Shown piece by piece: positions 15,419 to 29,400 of a DNA stretch of 38,594 bases (its first letter is position 1; every line of letters begins with the position of its first letter). A program made the position numbers and the translations under genes. The notes beneath the pieces are model-generated. The model had not been told where the DNA came from, did not search any database, and was given only the letters and a program-made list of their open reading frames with translations. Source of the DNA: a virus; IMG/VR virus record IMGVR_UViG_3300035698_000450, positions 1 to 38,594 of that record, one strand, 5' to 3'.

Positions 15419-17425
15419 TTAAACTATAACAATTTGATTACCCATTGTTGCATGTATGGTGCATTGGTAATACAAAGAACTTGGAGCGTTCATAGGTACA
15501 ACAAATATAGTTGTACTTATTGAACTGCCAGATACACCAGAAGTATATGCTGCGCCGCCATTACTTACTCGTATTTCAAAAGGATGCGATGCTCCTGTTT
15601 CATTTACAAAATTATACGTAAATCCTTTGTACAAATATAAAATAGGATCGTCAGTATTACCCGATACAATTCCCGGTCCATCAAATGTATATGCTGCTGT
15701 ACCGTTATTGTTAATATTCCATGATATATAAACAGATCCGTCAGCACCGGACGGACCAGTTGCACCTTCAGGACCTGTTGCACCGGTACTGCCTGTAGGA
15801 CCTGTTGCTCCGGTACTGCCTGTAGGACCTGTTGCACCGCCTGGATCGCCTTGCGTGCCAGTCGCACCTTCAGGACCTGTTGCTCCAATCGGGCCTTCAG
15901 GACCTGTTGCACCTTCAGGACCAGTAGCGCCTATGTCACCTATATTACCTTTTTGTCCGGTTAAATCAAACAACCAGTTATCGTATGTGCCAGTATTAGA
16001 AATTTCTAAAGGAGCAAATAATAAATTAGTACCTGAATAATATGTTATTAAACCATATGCACTTGCTTGAATATCTCCAGGTGTACCGGCATAAGCAAAC
16101 GCATAATTGCCGCCCATAAACGCTGATTGTGCTACTGCAATTTTATTTGTAGTAAATGTCAACGTGCTTAATGATAAAGTTATAGTACTTACCGAAGTAA
16201 GTCCGCTAAAACCGGCACCAGTTAGGCCGGTTGCTCCATTTGGACCTGTTGCGCCAGCAGGGCCGACATCACCTGTTCTAGCAAATGTAATAACCATATC
16301 TGCTTGGTCGTCAAAGCGGAATGCACCATCAACAAATGCACAAGTAACTTTAAAGTATCCTGCTTCTTCGCTTAAACTAGTTATAGTAAAGATAGCAAAT
16401 TCTGTAGGAGTTTGTTGTACACCTATTCTAAAATGTCCTTTTAACGGACTAGTAGAGTCATCAATTGTTCTTAAATAACTTTGAATATCAGTACCGTTAA
16501 TATCGTCGTCATCAATATACAAGACAGTAGCAGAAGGTAAAGATTGATTGTTAAATTTAATTTTACCTGGTCCGGGATCATCATCAGTAGTAACAGTTAA
16601 AAATTTGTAGTTTAGTGTAATACCGCCAAAACTACCTGTTAGACCTGTTGCTCCAATTGGGCCAGTTGAACCCGTAGCACCTTTAACGCCTTGAGGGCCA
16701 GTTGAACCATCTGTTCCCGACAATCCTTGAGGACCAGTTGCACCGGTAGCACCTCTCACACCAGCAGCACCGGCAGGGCCAGTTGCGCCTCCTGGATCTC
16801 CAATATCGCCTTTAGCACCAGTAGCACCAGTAAGTCCGGTTGCACCTTCGGCTCCGGTGGCTCCTTGGTAACCTTGAGGACCAATTGACCCATTAGGGCC
16901 AGTTGATCCTTCTCCGCCAGTAGCGCCAGGAACACCTTGTGGTCCGGTAGCGCCGGCTGTACCAACTGCACCAGTAGCCCCTACTACAGGACCTGCATTA
17001 ATAATAGTATCGTTGTTCATAAACAACAACAAATTATCACTAAACACAGTAGCACTTGTTACGTATAAACCAGTGGAACCTGTTGCGCCGTCGACACCGT
17101 TAGTGCCGTTAGTGCCGTCATTTCCGTTATTGCCATTAGCACCAGTTGCACCTGATGGGCCGGTTGCGCCGTCGACGCCGTTTAATCCGCTAGGGCCGGT
17201 TGCGCCAGTATCTCCGGTTGCACCAATTAGTCCAGTAGCACCAGTTGCACCTGCGCCTGTTGCGCCTGCTGGACCTGTAGGGCCCGTAGCACCTTGTGCA
17301 GATTCCTGAATTTGTTCTTTAAATTGTCCAAATGTTACTTTATATGATAATCCGTCCGACACTACCGGAAATATAGTAGTGTCTGTGACGGTTGTTAATG
17401 TTGTTAATGCTGATATTTTTGCCAT
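15419..17425 (-). CDS. Collagen-like fibre with C-terminal cupredoxin-like domain
   Basis: This 668-residue protein has a short N-terminal part (1-43), collagen-like Gly-X-Y blocks at about 44-119, 149-265, 385-404 and 490-563 (mostly GATGPxG), and beta-rich interruptions between them. Residues about 565-668 are a cupredoxin-like domain with His614 (SHPFEIR) and the loop QCTIHATMG (Cys655, His658, Met661). The CxxHxxM spacing matches amicyanin-type type-1 copper sites, so all four copper ligands seem present. Collagen-like phage proteins form trimeric fibres. The gene starts two bases after the giant gene's stop, with AGG of its ribosome binding site inside that gene's end. The role of a copper-type domain at a fibre tip is unknown. 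Confidence 0.85.
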   Translation of the reverse strand: MAKISALTTLTTVTDTTIFPVVSDGLSYKVTFGQFKEQIQESAQGATGPTGPAGATGAGATGATGLIGATGDTGATGPSGLNGVDGATGPSGATGANGNNGNDGTNGTNGVDGATGSTGLYVTSATVFSDNLLLFMNNDTIINAGPVVGATGAVGTAGATGPQGVPGATGGEGSTGPNGSIGPQGYQGATGAEGATGLTGATGAKGDIGDPGGATGPAGAAGVRGATGATGPQGLSGTDGSTGPQGVKGATGSTGPIGATGLTGSFGGITLNYKFLTVTTDDDPGPGKIKFNNQSLPSATVLYIDDDDINGTDIQSYLRTIDDSTSPLKGHFRIGVQQTPTEFAIFTITSLSEEAGYFKVTCAFVDGAFRFDDQADMVITFARTGDVGPAGATGPNGATGLTGAGFSGLTSVSTITLSLSTLTFTTNKIAVAQSAFMGGNYAFAYAGTPGDIQASAYGLITYYSGTNLLFAPLEISNTGTYDNWLFDLTGQKGNIGDIGATGPEGATGPEGPIGATGPEGATGTQGDPGGATGPTGSTGATGPTGSTGATGPEGATGPSGADGSVYISWNINNNGTAAYTFDGPGIVSGNTDDPILYLYKGFTYNFVNETGASHPFEIRVSNGGAAYTSGVSGSSISTTIFVVPMNAPSSLYYQCTIHATMGNQIVIV
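15771..15838. repeat. 27-bp tandem repeat in collagen-like block
   Basis: A 27-bp unit (beginning GGACCTGTTGC on the plus strand) occurs at 15771-15797, again with one change at 15798-15824, and partially after that. It encodes three Gly-X-Y triplets (GATGPTGST) per copy. This is a local expansion inside the last collagen-like block, of the kind that changes fibre length. Confidence 0.75.
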
Positions 17426-17426
17426 A

Positions 17427-20400
17427 TTATTGACCTATTAATGGATCTCCGGTTTCGCTGTCTAATGTATCGCCGCCTTCTAGAACAATATACTGCTCAG
17501 TATCAGCGTTCTGACCATAGTAGTATTTATCTGGCACAAAAGATGGTCGAGATAACAAGAACTTAACTTGTTCAGTATCTCTAGTGTGTAATGCTACATA
17601 GCCAATGCCTACATCGTGTAGAGTATGACGAGATAATATTAATTCAGAATTTAATGTAGGATTAAATGCCAACGTAACAGAATTTGTCAATGTATTAATA
17701 CTAAACTCAGGAATTAATGTTACATTTGACAAAGTTCCGTAACTGTTAATTTCATTAGAATCATATGCTACAGAAGTATCTGTAACAGTGTATACTTGCC
17801 CCGGTTTTCTTAATTTACGTCCTTGATATGTAATATCAATATTGTTGTAATCTAAGTCTTGGTCAACAATAATATTAGTCATTGTCCATATTGCCGTTGT
17901 AGTATTAACTGAGAACTTATCAGTTACATTGTATTCAGGCACATATATACTTTGTTTTAGACCTTGATCTATAACTAGACTACCTTCTTTATGTACTGCT
18001 TTAACTCCAGTTCCTAATGTACCTCTACGGATGGCATACAATTTGTTACCTTCAATTCTGTAAAACTCAATGCGTTCACCATTAATTAAAATAATACCTG
18101 GTAAATTTTTTCCCGGGTTAGGAGGAGTTAATACGCTAGCATCTTCTACTGTTATTTCTGTATCAGTAGTAGAAAAATTAGCAGCAAGTTGAGTAGAATG
18201 TGCAGCACTTAATCTCTTGTAATGTGTTCTTCCTAAATTATCTTGGAAAATTCTATACCCAATTAACGTATCTGATATCTGATCAGATACAGTAGTAATT
18301 ACCACAACGTCAGTTTTAGTCAATGGATAGTTGTTAGAAAACTTAACAGTTTTCTTATCTTTTTCAACATAAAAATCTACGCCTCTAGTAACAGGTTTAC
18401 CGTTAACTTCGACCCAAACATAATTACTGTTTAAAACTTTTCTACTTAGATTAAATATTCCGCTTGCTGTTCCTGGGAATCGTTCTTTTCGGAATTGGCT
18501 ACTGTCGTGGTTAGTAAAAGTAGTAACTTTAATAATGCTAGAATTACTTACATCAACTCTATTAGTTAATTCAAGTTTTCCATTATAAACAGCATAGTCG
18601 TTATTACGAAGAATAGTAATAGCAATTACATCTCCGTCATTGATTGAAGTTTGACTAAATTGTACAACATTTTGATTTTGAAGTAGTTTGATCGAACGAC
18701 TAAATTTCTTTCTAACTCCGTTAACATATACTTCTACTGTTGCAGCATCTGGCAATCCTTGTGGATAATTAGTATGCTGTTCTAAACTAAAAATTCGTTG
18801 TCCGGCAGCAGCAACATAATAAACTGTATCAGGAGGTGTTAAACGAACTCCGTCTTTTTCAACAATAATTTGACTATGTGCTGGTTCTATGTTGCCAGGA
18901 GGATACAATAAAGTAAATGAGCGCTGACTTACGCTGGCATTGATTACCTGTTCTTGTACCTCGCTATACGCTTTAGGATCAGCAGCAAACAACCAAACTT
19001 GTAATAAGTCGGCTGTGTTAAGATCAGTTGTAAATTTTAAAACTGCTCTTCCTGTAGTACCATTTGTCCCAAAGATAGTGTAATTTGTTTTCTTAATACC
19101 ATTAACTGTTACATAACTGCTACGAACATCTGTTGCACTAGGTGCAAAAATAAAATTATTTTTTGCTGTTGCATTACTGATTCTTATTGAATCTTTCTGC
19201 AACATATTTTTGCCGCCGACATCAATAGTAGTAATAGAAAGTAATTGTGATTTAAATTCATCGATTGCAGGTTCTAATAGATCATTAACGTCCCACATGA
19301 GTGCCCAGTTTTCATTAGGCATTAATCTGTAGTCAACTATTAGTCCGGCTGCGTTAGCCTTTAATAAGAACAAATCAATAGATGCTTGTACAGAGGCAGG
19401 CGACATACTGCCAGAATTGTCAATTGCAAGACCTACTACTGAACCAGGTCGTAATGCTTCAAGACTGCATAATATAAACCAATCTGAAGCACGATCTACA
19501 TCACCTCTATCACGGTTAACATCAATAGGACCTAACGCTCTAAAACTTCCAGTAAAATTTGGGGGGACTTTAATATCGTTACCGTTTAAATCTTCTTCAG
19601 GTCTTAACAAACAGAAGCGTCTATTAGGATAATGTGTTCTAAAGTTATTCCATTCAAGTTCAATTTCAGCAGCAGATATACTTGACTCGTCAATAACAGT
19701 AATAACTACTGCATTGTCTAACGAGATAACGCCCGGTTGTATTGCAGTAGGATCAGCAAAAGGATTAAAACTACCTCGGCCTGCATATTGCCAGTTACCT
19801 CCATTAGCAGTACTGTAGTATACATGACTGCTATTACTCGGAATAAATTCATAATTAACTTCTACACCTTCGCCGAGAGTAGATCCAACTCGGCCTTGTG
19901 CAATACCTGCAACAAATGCCAAGTCATCGTTAACACTTAAACTTCTCCAAGTGTTTTCATAAATCATCTCAACATACTGATTTGCACCATCAGAGTATAA
20001 TGTCACTTCATATTGGTAGGCAGGTACTGTTGCACCTGTTGCATTTCGGCGATCATAATGTGTTCCAGCAAAACGCATTTTCCAGTAATTAAAGTTTCCA
20101 ACAGTACCAGTTGTTACATATATGCCCGGAATGGCACCGCTTGAAAGAGGAACATCTCTTGCACCAGTAGATGTATTAATACCGTAATCTTGCCACAGGT
20201 CACAATACTCAACATAGATAGCAGGATATATTAACTGACCTAATGCTAATGGAGAATATTGATTGTCGCCTCCGCCAAATGTTAAGTATCCGTTAGTTCC
20301 TATATGCACTTGACTGTAATTTGTTCCGAACATATTCCATTGGAATCCTAAACTATAAGGTCCTGTAGAAGTATCGTCGCCGGCTGGTCCAGAAACTAAT

Positions 20401-23400
20401 TCGCCGCCGCCTGTTGGCAACACATCTTCTGTGCTGTAGAACGGGCCGCGAATTGCCAAATACGGATCAACTTCTAATACAATTTCATTTGTTTTAAAAT
20501 CAATTGTATATTCTACATTGTTTGTTAATTTTATATTGTCAAGTAAAACTTCAACAGATTCAGATGTTGGTGGTACGTGGCCAATGTCGTATCTTACAAC
20601 ATCAGTATCTCGAATATACTTTTTGTTAACTACTAACGCAGCGCCGGCGTTAGGATATGTGTAAACATTCATACCAAGTGTATCAGATACTCGACCTGGT
20701 AAATTTTCTTCAGGACCGTAACTATTAGTAGTAGATACAAACGCATCACCGTCTATATTGATATCTTCTAAATCATCAGAGCGACTTAATATTCCGTCAA
20801 TAACACTGCCGCCAGATACATAAGTGTCTAAATCAAGGTCAATTACAAGACTAGATCCATCACTTGCTTCTAATCTAAATTCAATTATACCTGTAGAAGT
20901 TGTTGCAATATCAATTGAGTTAACATATCCGTCTCCTACAAAAGTTTCCATTGTAGATCCTGCAGGAGCAGTTTTTCTTCCATTAGGTTGAACAGTTACT
21001 CCGTTGTAATCGTTAAAATATGGATCATCAATTCTAATTGGTTTGTCGGCGCCAACATTGGTTAAGTATGCATTAATACGCTCACCTAAAGAAGGTACAT
21101 AAGGCAATGTAAAAGTAGATGTAGTACCAGTGCTAACTATTCTATAATAACCTTCTTCAGGTATGTAGTCATCCCAATTGCTGTCTCCAAATGGTGTGCT
21201 ATCCCATCCTGCGCTTTCAGCAAATGGTAATGTGTCAACCGTTACACCAGGGTACTCTAACCCTAACATTAACATAGTAGCAGTATTACCAGGCATACCG
21301 TCAGTTGGTGAATAAAAGTCTCTAATACGATCTACTGCATTGTACAAAGAACTATCTTTTTTGTAGGTAATGCTAACTACGGATTTATTTCCCGGAAGAT
21401 TAACCAATATAAGAGATCCAAATTTCTTACTGTATCCATTAAATTTTTCTGTATATAATTTAATAGAATAATCGCCGGACAACACTCTAATTCCATTAAC
21501 TTTAACAACAATAAAATTCTTATCAGGATTAGGAACCCATGTTAACGGAAATTCAGTTTGTTTAGTTGTAACAACATAGTTGTCAGTGGCAGACAATGTA
21601 GTTACTTCATTGTATCCTGCAACTCTATCAAACTTAATTGTAACTTTGTTAGATCGTACTTTATCGTTAACTAGTCTACTACCTACTTTTGCAGTTGTTA
21701 ATTGTGTAGAGCCGCCGCCTAATAAATTAATAATGGGTGTAGCAGTATACCCTGTTCCTGGATTAGTAACAATAATTTTTGAGACTTTTCCTAGTGCAAT
21801 ATATGCTTCGGCTTTTGCACCCGAACCAGTATCTCCAGGTTGTGCAACAATCTCCACAATAGGAGGAACATCATATCCACCGCCGCCACTAAAGATTTCA
21901 ATCTCACCTACAGAGTAAGTATAATTATTTGCCCAAGACTTCCAAGGGTATTGATTCAATTCAGTACTACCAAAAGTAATTGGTCTAAATTGTTTCAATT
22001 CAATGTCATACACACTTGGTAAATCAAAGTCAGTTATAATAGCATTAGTAACGTCAGTTGCTGTATAGTTAACTGTAAAATTTCTAACCTGAGTATGGAA
22101 CGGCTTGGCTTCCTCAATGTAAGAATTATAATAATTTTCGTTGTTTAGTTTGTACACAGGTCGTTGATCAAGTGCTCCCGCATAATTAACTACATTAATA
22201 AACGCAGTTTTGAATGCCCAATCAATAAATTTTTGTTCGCTAACAGCATACTTAACCATCTTAAAGAAAATCAAGTTATAGTATACCTTTAGTTGATTAA
22301 CAAATACATCATCTAAAATTCCACGAAGAATATTTTCAATTTCTACTGTAGGTTGTTGATCAAATAGTGTTAACGACCAACCTGCTTGCTGATCCCAGCC
22401 AAACACAGATTGACGAGTATTCCACAATACATCACTAATTTGAATAGTACCTTTTTCTTGATAAACTAAATCGTAATCTAAGTTATAAGATCCTACGGCT
22501 TGATCTTCGGTTACTTTTCGTAAAATTAAATACCTACCGTCACCGGCGTTTCTAATTTTTACGTAATTTCCAGCCGGTATGTTTGTTAATACATTTAATT
22601 GATATGGTTCATCAATGGTTGCAATTATATCTTGAGAAGGATTGTATGTTTCCTCTGTCCAATCTACGTAATTCCAAAATTGTGGAGTATTATAATTTTG
22701 TGTATATTGTCTAATCCACTTTTTATTTGTATAATCCCAAATGTATTTGCTCCAACGATTATTAACTGTGTCATCTGCAGAAACAACAACTGTATAACGT
22801 CTCACAGTTAAAGAAGGAGCAGAAGTATATCCCATGCCTTGATTTATTATATTAACTTTAACTAGTTGGCCTGCCGCATTAATTTCAGTAGTTAATTCAG
22901 CACCGTAACCATTACCTTGAACTTTTACAGTAGGACCGATCCAGTTGTTAGATTCAACATTATAAACATCTGCTACAGAGTTTAATTGTCCGTATCCAAA
23001 ACCGGGATTAATAATCTGTACATTTACAATTCTACCGTTAACAACTGTGCATGCTAATTGCGCTTGTTGCAACTTTCTAGTTACGATTGTAAAATCTCTT
23101 TCAATTAAATCTTCTACCAATGCATCGTAATGACCGTATATAGAATTTGGAATTGTATCTGCACTATTAAATTTTTCTAAATTAACAACATCAACAATAT
23201 TATTTTTTATCAAAACACTATTTGCATATTCAACAAATGATCTCAACGCATTAATCTTGTTAACAAACATAGATTGTTGAGGACGGGTGCCGATACCGTA
23301 ACGTATTCTGCTAGGTAAACTATCTGCTGGAACTAAGTTACTAGCAGAATCTTTTCCTATTAAACTTGTAATCATTTTTTCAACAAGAGATGCTACAGGT

Positions 23401-26400
23401 TTGTCTGTAGAATTACCTTCTTGCAATAACAACCATTCAGTATGTTTATTATTTTGATTATCAATCGTATCAAAGTTAATAGATAAATTTATTTTGTTAG
23501 CAACTATTGTATCTTGCATGTTTGTCAACATGACTGCATCATTAGCAATAATACTGGCAAATTTTAAACCTTGTTTTTTAGGGTCTGCAATCAATATAGC
23601 AGTTTCATATGCACTAATTCTTCTGTTAATCGATTCAGGAACTGTAACTTTATTCTTAACCCAGAAATAGTATACATTGCTAAACGAGTTAGAAACCGGA
23701 TCCCATTTTTGTTTAACTGATACTACAGAGTTGTCAGAGTTTTTAGGCTGACCGCTGATGCCGGCAGCAAGTCCTTCATTTGTATCTGCAATTGCAGCCC
23801 ACTGTGATGGAAGATACGGCGACTTTACCCATTCGTAAATATCAATTGTAGAACCAGGGAATAAGTTATTCCAATTGTTGCGGCGGAATTCTAATTCTCC
23901 TTGTTCATATAACACGTATTTTACAACACTTAGGTCCCACCATAACTCACCAACGTGGTCATCTAACCAGTTGGCATTGTTGTCAGTTACAACTCCGTCA
24001 ACACCTATAGAGTAAATTGCAGGATCAAATAAAGACTTAAATGTAAGTTCTTGATCTGCTGTTCCTGATATTTTACCTTTAATAGGGTCAATGATTTCTA
24101 AATAATCAACTACATTTTGTTCCTGAGTGTCAATTGTTTTAACTGCACGTATTTTAGATAAGTCAACTAAATCTTCTTGCTCTCGAACAATTAACCAGTT
24201 GTTCAAACTAGAAGTTTTTGTATCGTAAAAATATGCGGCACAATTTTGAGAACTATCAAATTTTTGTCCAGGGGCGCCTATTGCAATTGTGCTGTTAGAA
24301 ATATATAAACTATTTCCATATAATTGATCTGTCTGTACTGAATTATCAAACAGTTCTTGACCGTACACAAATTGATCAGTGCCTTTAACAAAAGTATAAA
24401 CTGCTCCAGAATTTTTTAATGTAGAGTAAAACTGTACTGTTCCGGAATCAAAAGTAGTAGAAGACGGTCTTTCTTCACTTGTTTCGTCTAGTAAGTAATC
24501 AACTCCGTCAACAGTATCTACGTGTACATCAAATGTAACATACGGTCTGTGACTGGCCCCTAGACTAGAAACAACTAAAGTATTTCCGTCAGGGCTGATT
24601 TCTAAGTCAGTTCCAAAATCATACCCATTAGATGTATAAGGATTAACAATGACTTGAGAAAGTTCGTAAGTTCCTGTTAAAACAGATTTAAAGACTAGTA
24701 CTTTACCAATTTTTAAATTGTCTTGAGCCTTAGGTGCTGTTACAAATAAAGTGCTGCCTGCTTTATCCATTACTATTTTAGAAGCAAACAAATCACCTTC
24801 TTGAACAACATTAGAAACAAATAAATCATCTACAGTAATAGTTTGAGTTCTTGTATATTCATCAAAATCTGTAGTGGAATAAATGTGTACTGCACCGCTA
24901 TTAGGAGTGCCGGCAGCAGAAACATCACCAGCAGAAACATCACCGGGGGCTGCTACTGCAATAATTCTGCCATCTACACTACCTGCAATACTGGTTCCAA
25001 ATTTTGCACCAGCAATAACATCTGTTGTATCTAATTCAACATTTGTGCTAGTAGCAATTTCTATTGTTGCAGTAGATATAATATCTAATCTAGAATAGTG
25101 TACTGCACCTTTTGAACTGTCTTGTCCGGGACTAGATACAAACACAATTTTAGATGTTGCAGAAGTAGATGCTACAAAAATGTCGGTCCCAAATTTAGCG
25201 TTTGCTTGTCTCGAAGGACTTGCAAATACCCATTCTTTAACATTTGCAGAAATATCAAAATTGTATTTTATTATCTTAATAACACCTTGATCTGCATTAG
25301 TATTGGGAGTTTCACTAATGTTTACTTCGGAAAGTCTATTGGTTTCATTAGTGTCTTTAACATATGATGCTAATGGCAGACCTGCAAAGATTAAATCAGA
25401 ATCTGAATCAATTTTAAGACTAGAGCCAAACATTACAACATTTGTTCCAGTATAGTAAACGTCAGTTTTAGATATTTGGGGGCCGATGCCGCCAGTATAT
25501 AACAACTTGCTAGGTTCTGTCCCTACTCTGTTGTAAGTATATATTTTGCCATATGTGTCAGTAATATTAGAATAGAAATCAGGTGACGCAACAACAATGT
25601 GGTTTCCTATTTCGTTACCCGTAATATTGTAACCATATCGTTGATTGCTAGTTAATTGGAAATCAGTGGTCGGAGGGATTCTACTAGAAGCATAAAAATT
25701 ATCTGTTTTTTCATACACACCCCATTTAGTTACGTCATTTGCGGAATTAATATTGTCGACCCAGACTTTTTCACCTGGTCTAATATTTCCAAGTGTATCT
25801 AAATAAGATAAAGAATCAAAACTATCAAATCGTGAACTTACAAATTTAAACAACATTCCTATACCAGGATAAAATGTATCGAACAATTCAGTGTTAGTTG
25901 AGTAAATTATAAATTGGTTAAGTTCCGGAGTGGAATCAACTGTGTATATTCCGTCAACTAATCCGTCAAATTGAGTAATACTTATACTATCACCGGGATT
26001 GATATTATGGTGTAAATCAGTTGTAACCAACATAGTAACACCTGGCACTAGAATAGAAACATCAGTTATTTTTGCATTTAATCTAGTATATCGTAAAACA
26101 TCCCAATCGCCGTTTTCTTTAAATCCTAACCAAACAGTATTTCCCTCGTTTATACCTCGATTGTTGGCAATGTCTAAAAGACTATTATTGTTATATGCAG
26201 TTGCAGTAATATCATCAATTCTTACATAACCTGCATGAGGCAACATTGAGATGCTGTCAGAGTTATATGTGTTTGTTGTAGCAAACGGCATATGGTTATA
26301 ATCTACAGGTTTAATTACAACATCTTTAGAAGTTTTGTAAGATATAAATTTATTTTTAACAACAGGAACATTTTCTACTGTTTGCAAAATTTGAGGATTT

Positions 26401-29400
26401 TCTAAAAATTGTTCTTCAGATAGATTAATTTCTACAGTCTGATCAGTTGTAAAAGATCCGTAATCACCAATTCTAACAGCCCAATTTTCATAGTAATCTA
26501 TTTTGCTGTTCTGGGAAGTTGCACTGGCTTTTGCTAATTTGTCAATAGCATTTTTTGTTCCTTTTTCTTTGATGAACCCTTGGTAAAATTTATATTGACT
26601 AATAGCATTAGGAATTAAGTTATCTAAGTAAATCCTAGGACTATAGCCAGTTAAATGCTGTGCGGCTAATTGTTGTGCATTGTCAAAGTTATCAATGTCG
26701 AGACTATAAAAATCTTCAAACTGACTAATTTTATAATCGAAGTTAGGAATTAATTCTGCAACAGGTTTACTGCCCAATACTCTCCATTGGTTAAAATCAA
26801 ATGATTCTGTACCGTTTACTTTATTGACAGCAGCATAATAATTTCCATTAAAAGATACTACATCGCCTGCACTATAATCAACATATTGATTCCAGGTTGT
26901 AATATTTGCTTCGTCGTATACAAAACCGGGACTGAATACATCTCCGTTCCAATTGTCAGTTATAAATCCAGTTAGTTTAACTCTACGCTGTCTATATCCG
27001 GTTTCATGGTCATATATTACATCATTGAATAAAGTATTATTTTCAAATATTAGTGTATGTTCTCTTTGAATTAGATTTAATCTAGTAAAATAAATTCCTT
27101 CGCGAGTATTTGAAGTTGTTAAAATAAAATCATCTTCTTCTCTGAATACAGATACGTTGCCTCTAGGCAATAAATTTCCGCTAGCATTTAATATGCTGTA
27201 TTCGTAGAACGGATTAAAAAGATTATCAACAACTGCATAATCATTTACAAACTTTAATTTTTGAGCAAACGGACTTAATGTAATAACACTTCCAGGTGCC
27301 CATTTTTGACTTGCCCAGAACATTAATTCTTTAGCAGTGTAATTCCAATTTAGTATTTCTTGTAGTTCTTGATTGTATTCATCAAACACTACTCCTTGGG
27401 ACTCTAACCATTTTCCGTAACCTAACAATACGTTATATACTTCTGAAATTGTAGAATATTCAATACCGTACGGAACCTTAGTTACAACTTTCTCATATTT
27501 AGAAGGAAGTTGTACTGTAATACCGCCTGTAACAGGAAGTTTAGGCAACTGTTGGAAATTAGCAGTTTCAAATGCAGTTCCGGAATTGTGAGATACTTTT
27601 ACTCTATAAAATACGCTGTTGTTTCTTACTAGTTGACCCTTTTTATAAAATCTATATCCGGAATTAGTACTTACAGAAGTTGTATCAAAACCTCCCATTG
27701 GATTAGATGCCGATGCACTCCATTCAACAAAAGATTCAGATTTTCCGCCAATTGTTATTGCAGGATCTTTTGATGAAAAAATTGGCATTAAACAATAGAA
27801 AGACGGAATCTTATTGTCATATCCTTTAATAGAATATCCTCTGTTTGTTTTTTCAACAATGACTCCACTAATGCCTAACGATTTAACTGGACTACTCTTA
27901 TCTAAAAATATTTCGTAATCTTCGTTAGTAATAGCAACTCCGGGGTTAGAGTTAGAAGGATTTACAGAATCGATAGTAATTTTTAATTTGTCTTTGTTTA
28001 CAAATCCGCCAAGTTTATGAGACAATTTAAAAGTTATGTGACTCAACTCACTTTTTAAATTAGCAATATAATTTCTATTTTTTTGTTTGCCTGCTTCTAT
28101 TAAGAATACACTGTAACCAGCAGCAAGTGTAGTAGGTGTTTCTTGAAATAATACCAAATTAGACAAGTTTAAAAATTTGCCTGTTGCAGAATATATGTAT
28201 TGATCAGCAATATTTTTTTCTATTCTACTAGTATCAAACATTAAAGAACTGTATTTTGCAGGCTGAGTTAATGCTGCTAAAATTTGTAAAGCATATGGCC
28301 ATAGACTGCTTTTTCTCCAAGCAGATTCAACCGGACCGTGATCGCCAAATTCCCATCTGTTAGACGTTTTTAAATAATCAACATTTGTTGCAATGTTTGC
28401 CTGAGCAGGCATTAATAATTCACCAGACTCATTTACAGGAATTATGTTTGACAATCCGGGTCTTGCATATAAAGAATTAATTATAATTCCAGAAGGATCT
28501 TTGATAGAACCAGTTTCTAAATCATTCCATAAACGTTTGTTACCTTTAGTGTAAGGTGCTTGACCGTACTCATTGTCCCACCAACTAGGCTTGATAGAAA
28601 ACCCTAGCATTTCCCAAGGATGACTATGAGGCCGATCAGTATCAAAGAAAAACTTATAAATTGCTCTCCAGTTGCCTGGTAAATTTCTTCCTGTTATGCT
28701 ACTAACACTTGAACTGTAACTCCATGTTTTTGGATCCTCAGTTGCAGTATTATTTTCGGTAAAATTTAATCCGTAAAAATTGTCCCATTTTGAAAATTCT
28801 TTTAACAATACTTCGTTTATTTCTTTTCTTGTATAAGGATTATTTCTAAACGCTCCGGGAGTAAATGATATAATATCAAACAATTCAGGACGATAATTTG
28901 TTTTAATATTATTAAAAACTCGTTTTTCAAATTCTAAAATAATAACATCTCTATAATCATTAAATGCAACTGTTATACTTCCATCGTGACCTTGTATTAC
29001 ATTAACTGGAGTAGTGTATCTAGTGTCTAGATATATAGAAGGTTCAAATTTAGGATACAATCCCAACTTAGTAGGCGTGGGCGGTACATAGCATCCTTCA
29101 GTAGAAGGATAATCATCAACTGTAATAATATCGCCTTTAACTAGTTCTATGTTAACAGTAAATGAATTGTTATATAAATCAAATTCGTAGTCCCTACCGT
29201 GTAATAATTGTGTTGTTACTCCGGCATTATCAGTATGGTATACAATTACTGATCTCAAAGATAGTTCTGTTAAATTAAAAACATTAACTAGAGAATATAC
29301 TTTATTTCTTTTATCAGTGACTGGAAATGTTCTAGTAACTGCATCTGTTCCGTATGCAACCATATCACTAATTGCATAAGGAAAACTGTTATCTTTATTA

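Noticed and set aside
15771-15838. Direct repeats considered as CRISPR array
   Set aside because: Units are contiguous with no spacers and are in frame with a collagen-like protein.
15604-15912. Minus-strand 102-codon frame in another phase of the collagen-like gene
   Set aside because: It is a frame shadow of repetitive collagen codons; the main frame is complete and longer.
17013-17309. Plus-strand Pro/Val/Ala-rich open frame opposite the collagen-like gene
   Set aside because: It is the reverse complement of Gly-X-Y repeats, has no ribosome binding site, and its composition is explained fully by the antisense of the repeat.
24843-25034. Cys-rich small plus-strand frame within the giant gene
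   Set aside because: Antisense to the propeller repeats, with Cys codons arising from reversed Ala/Thr codons and no start signals.
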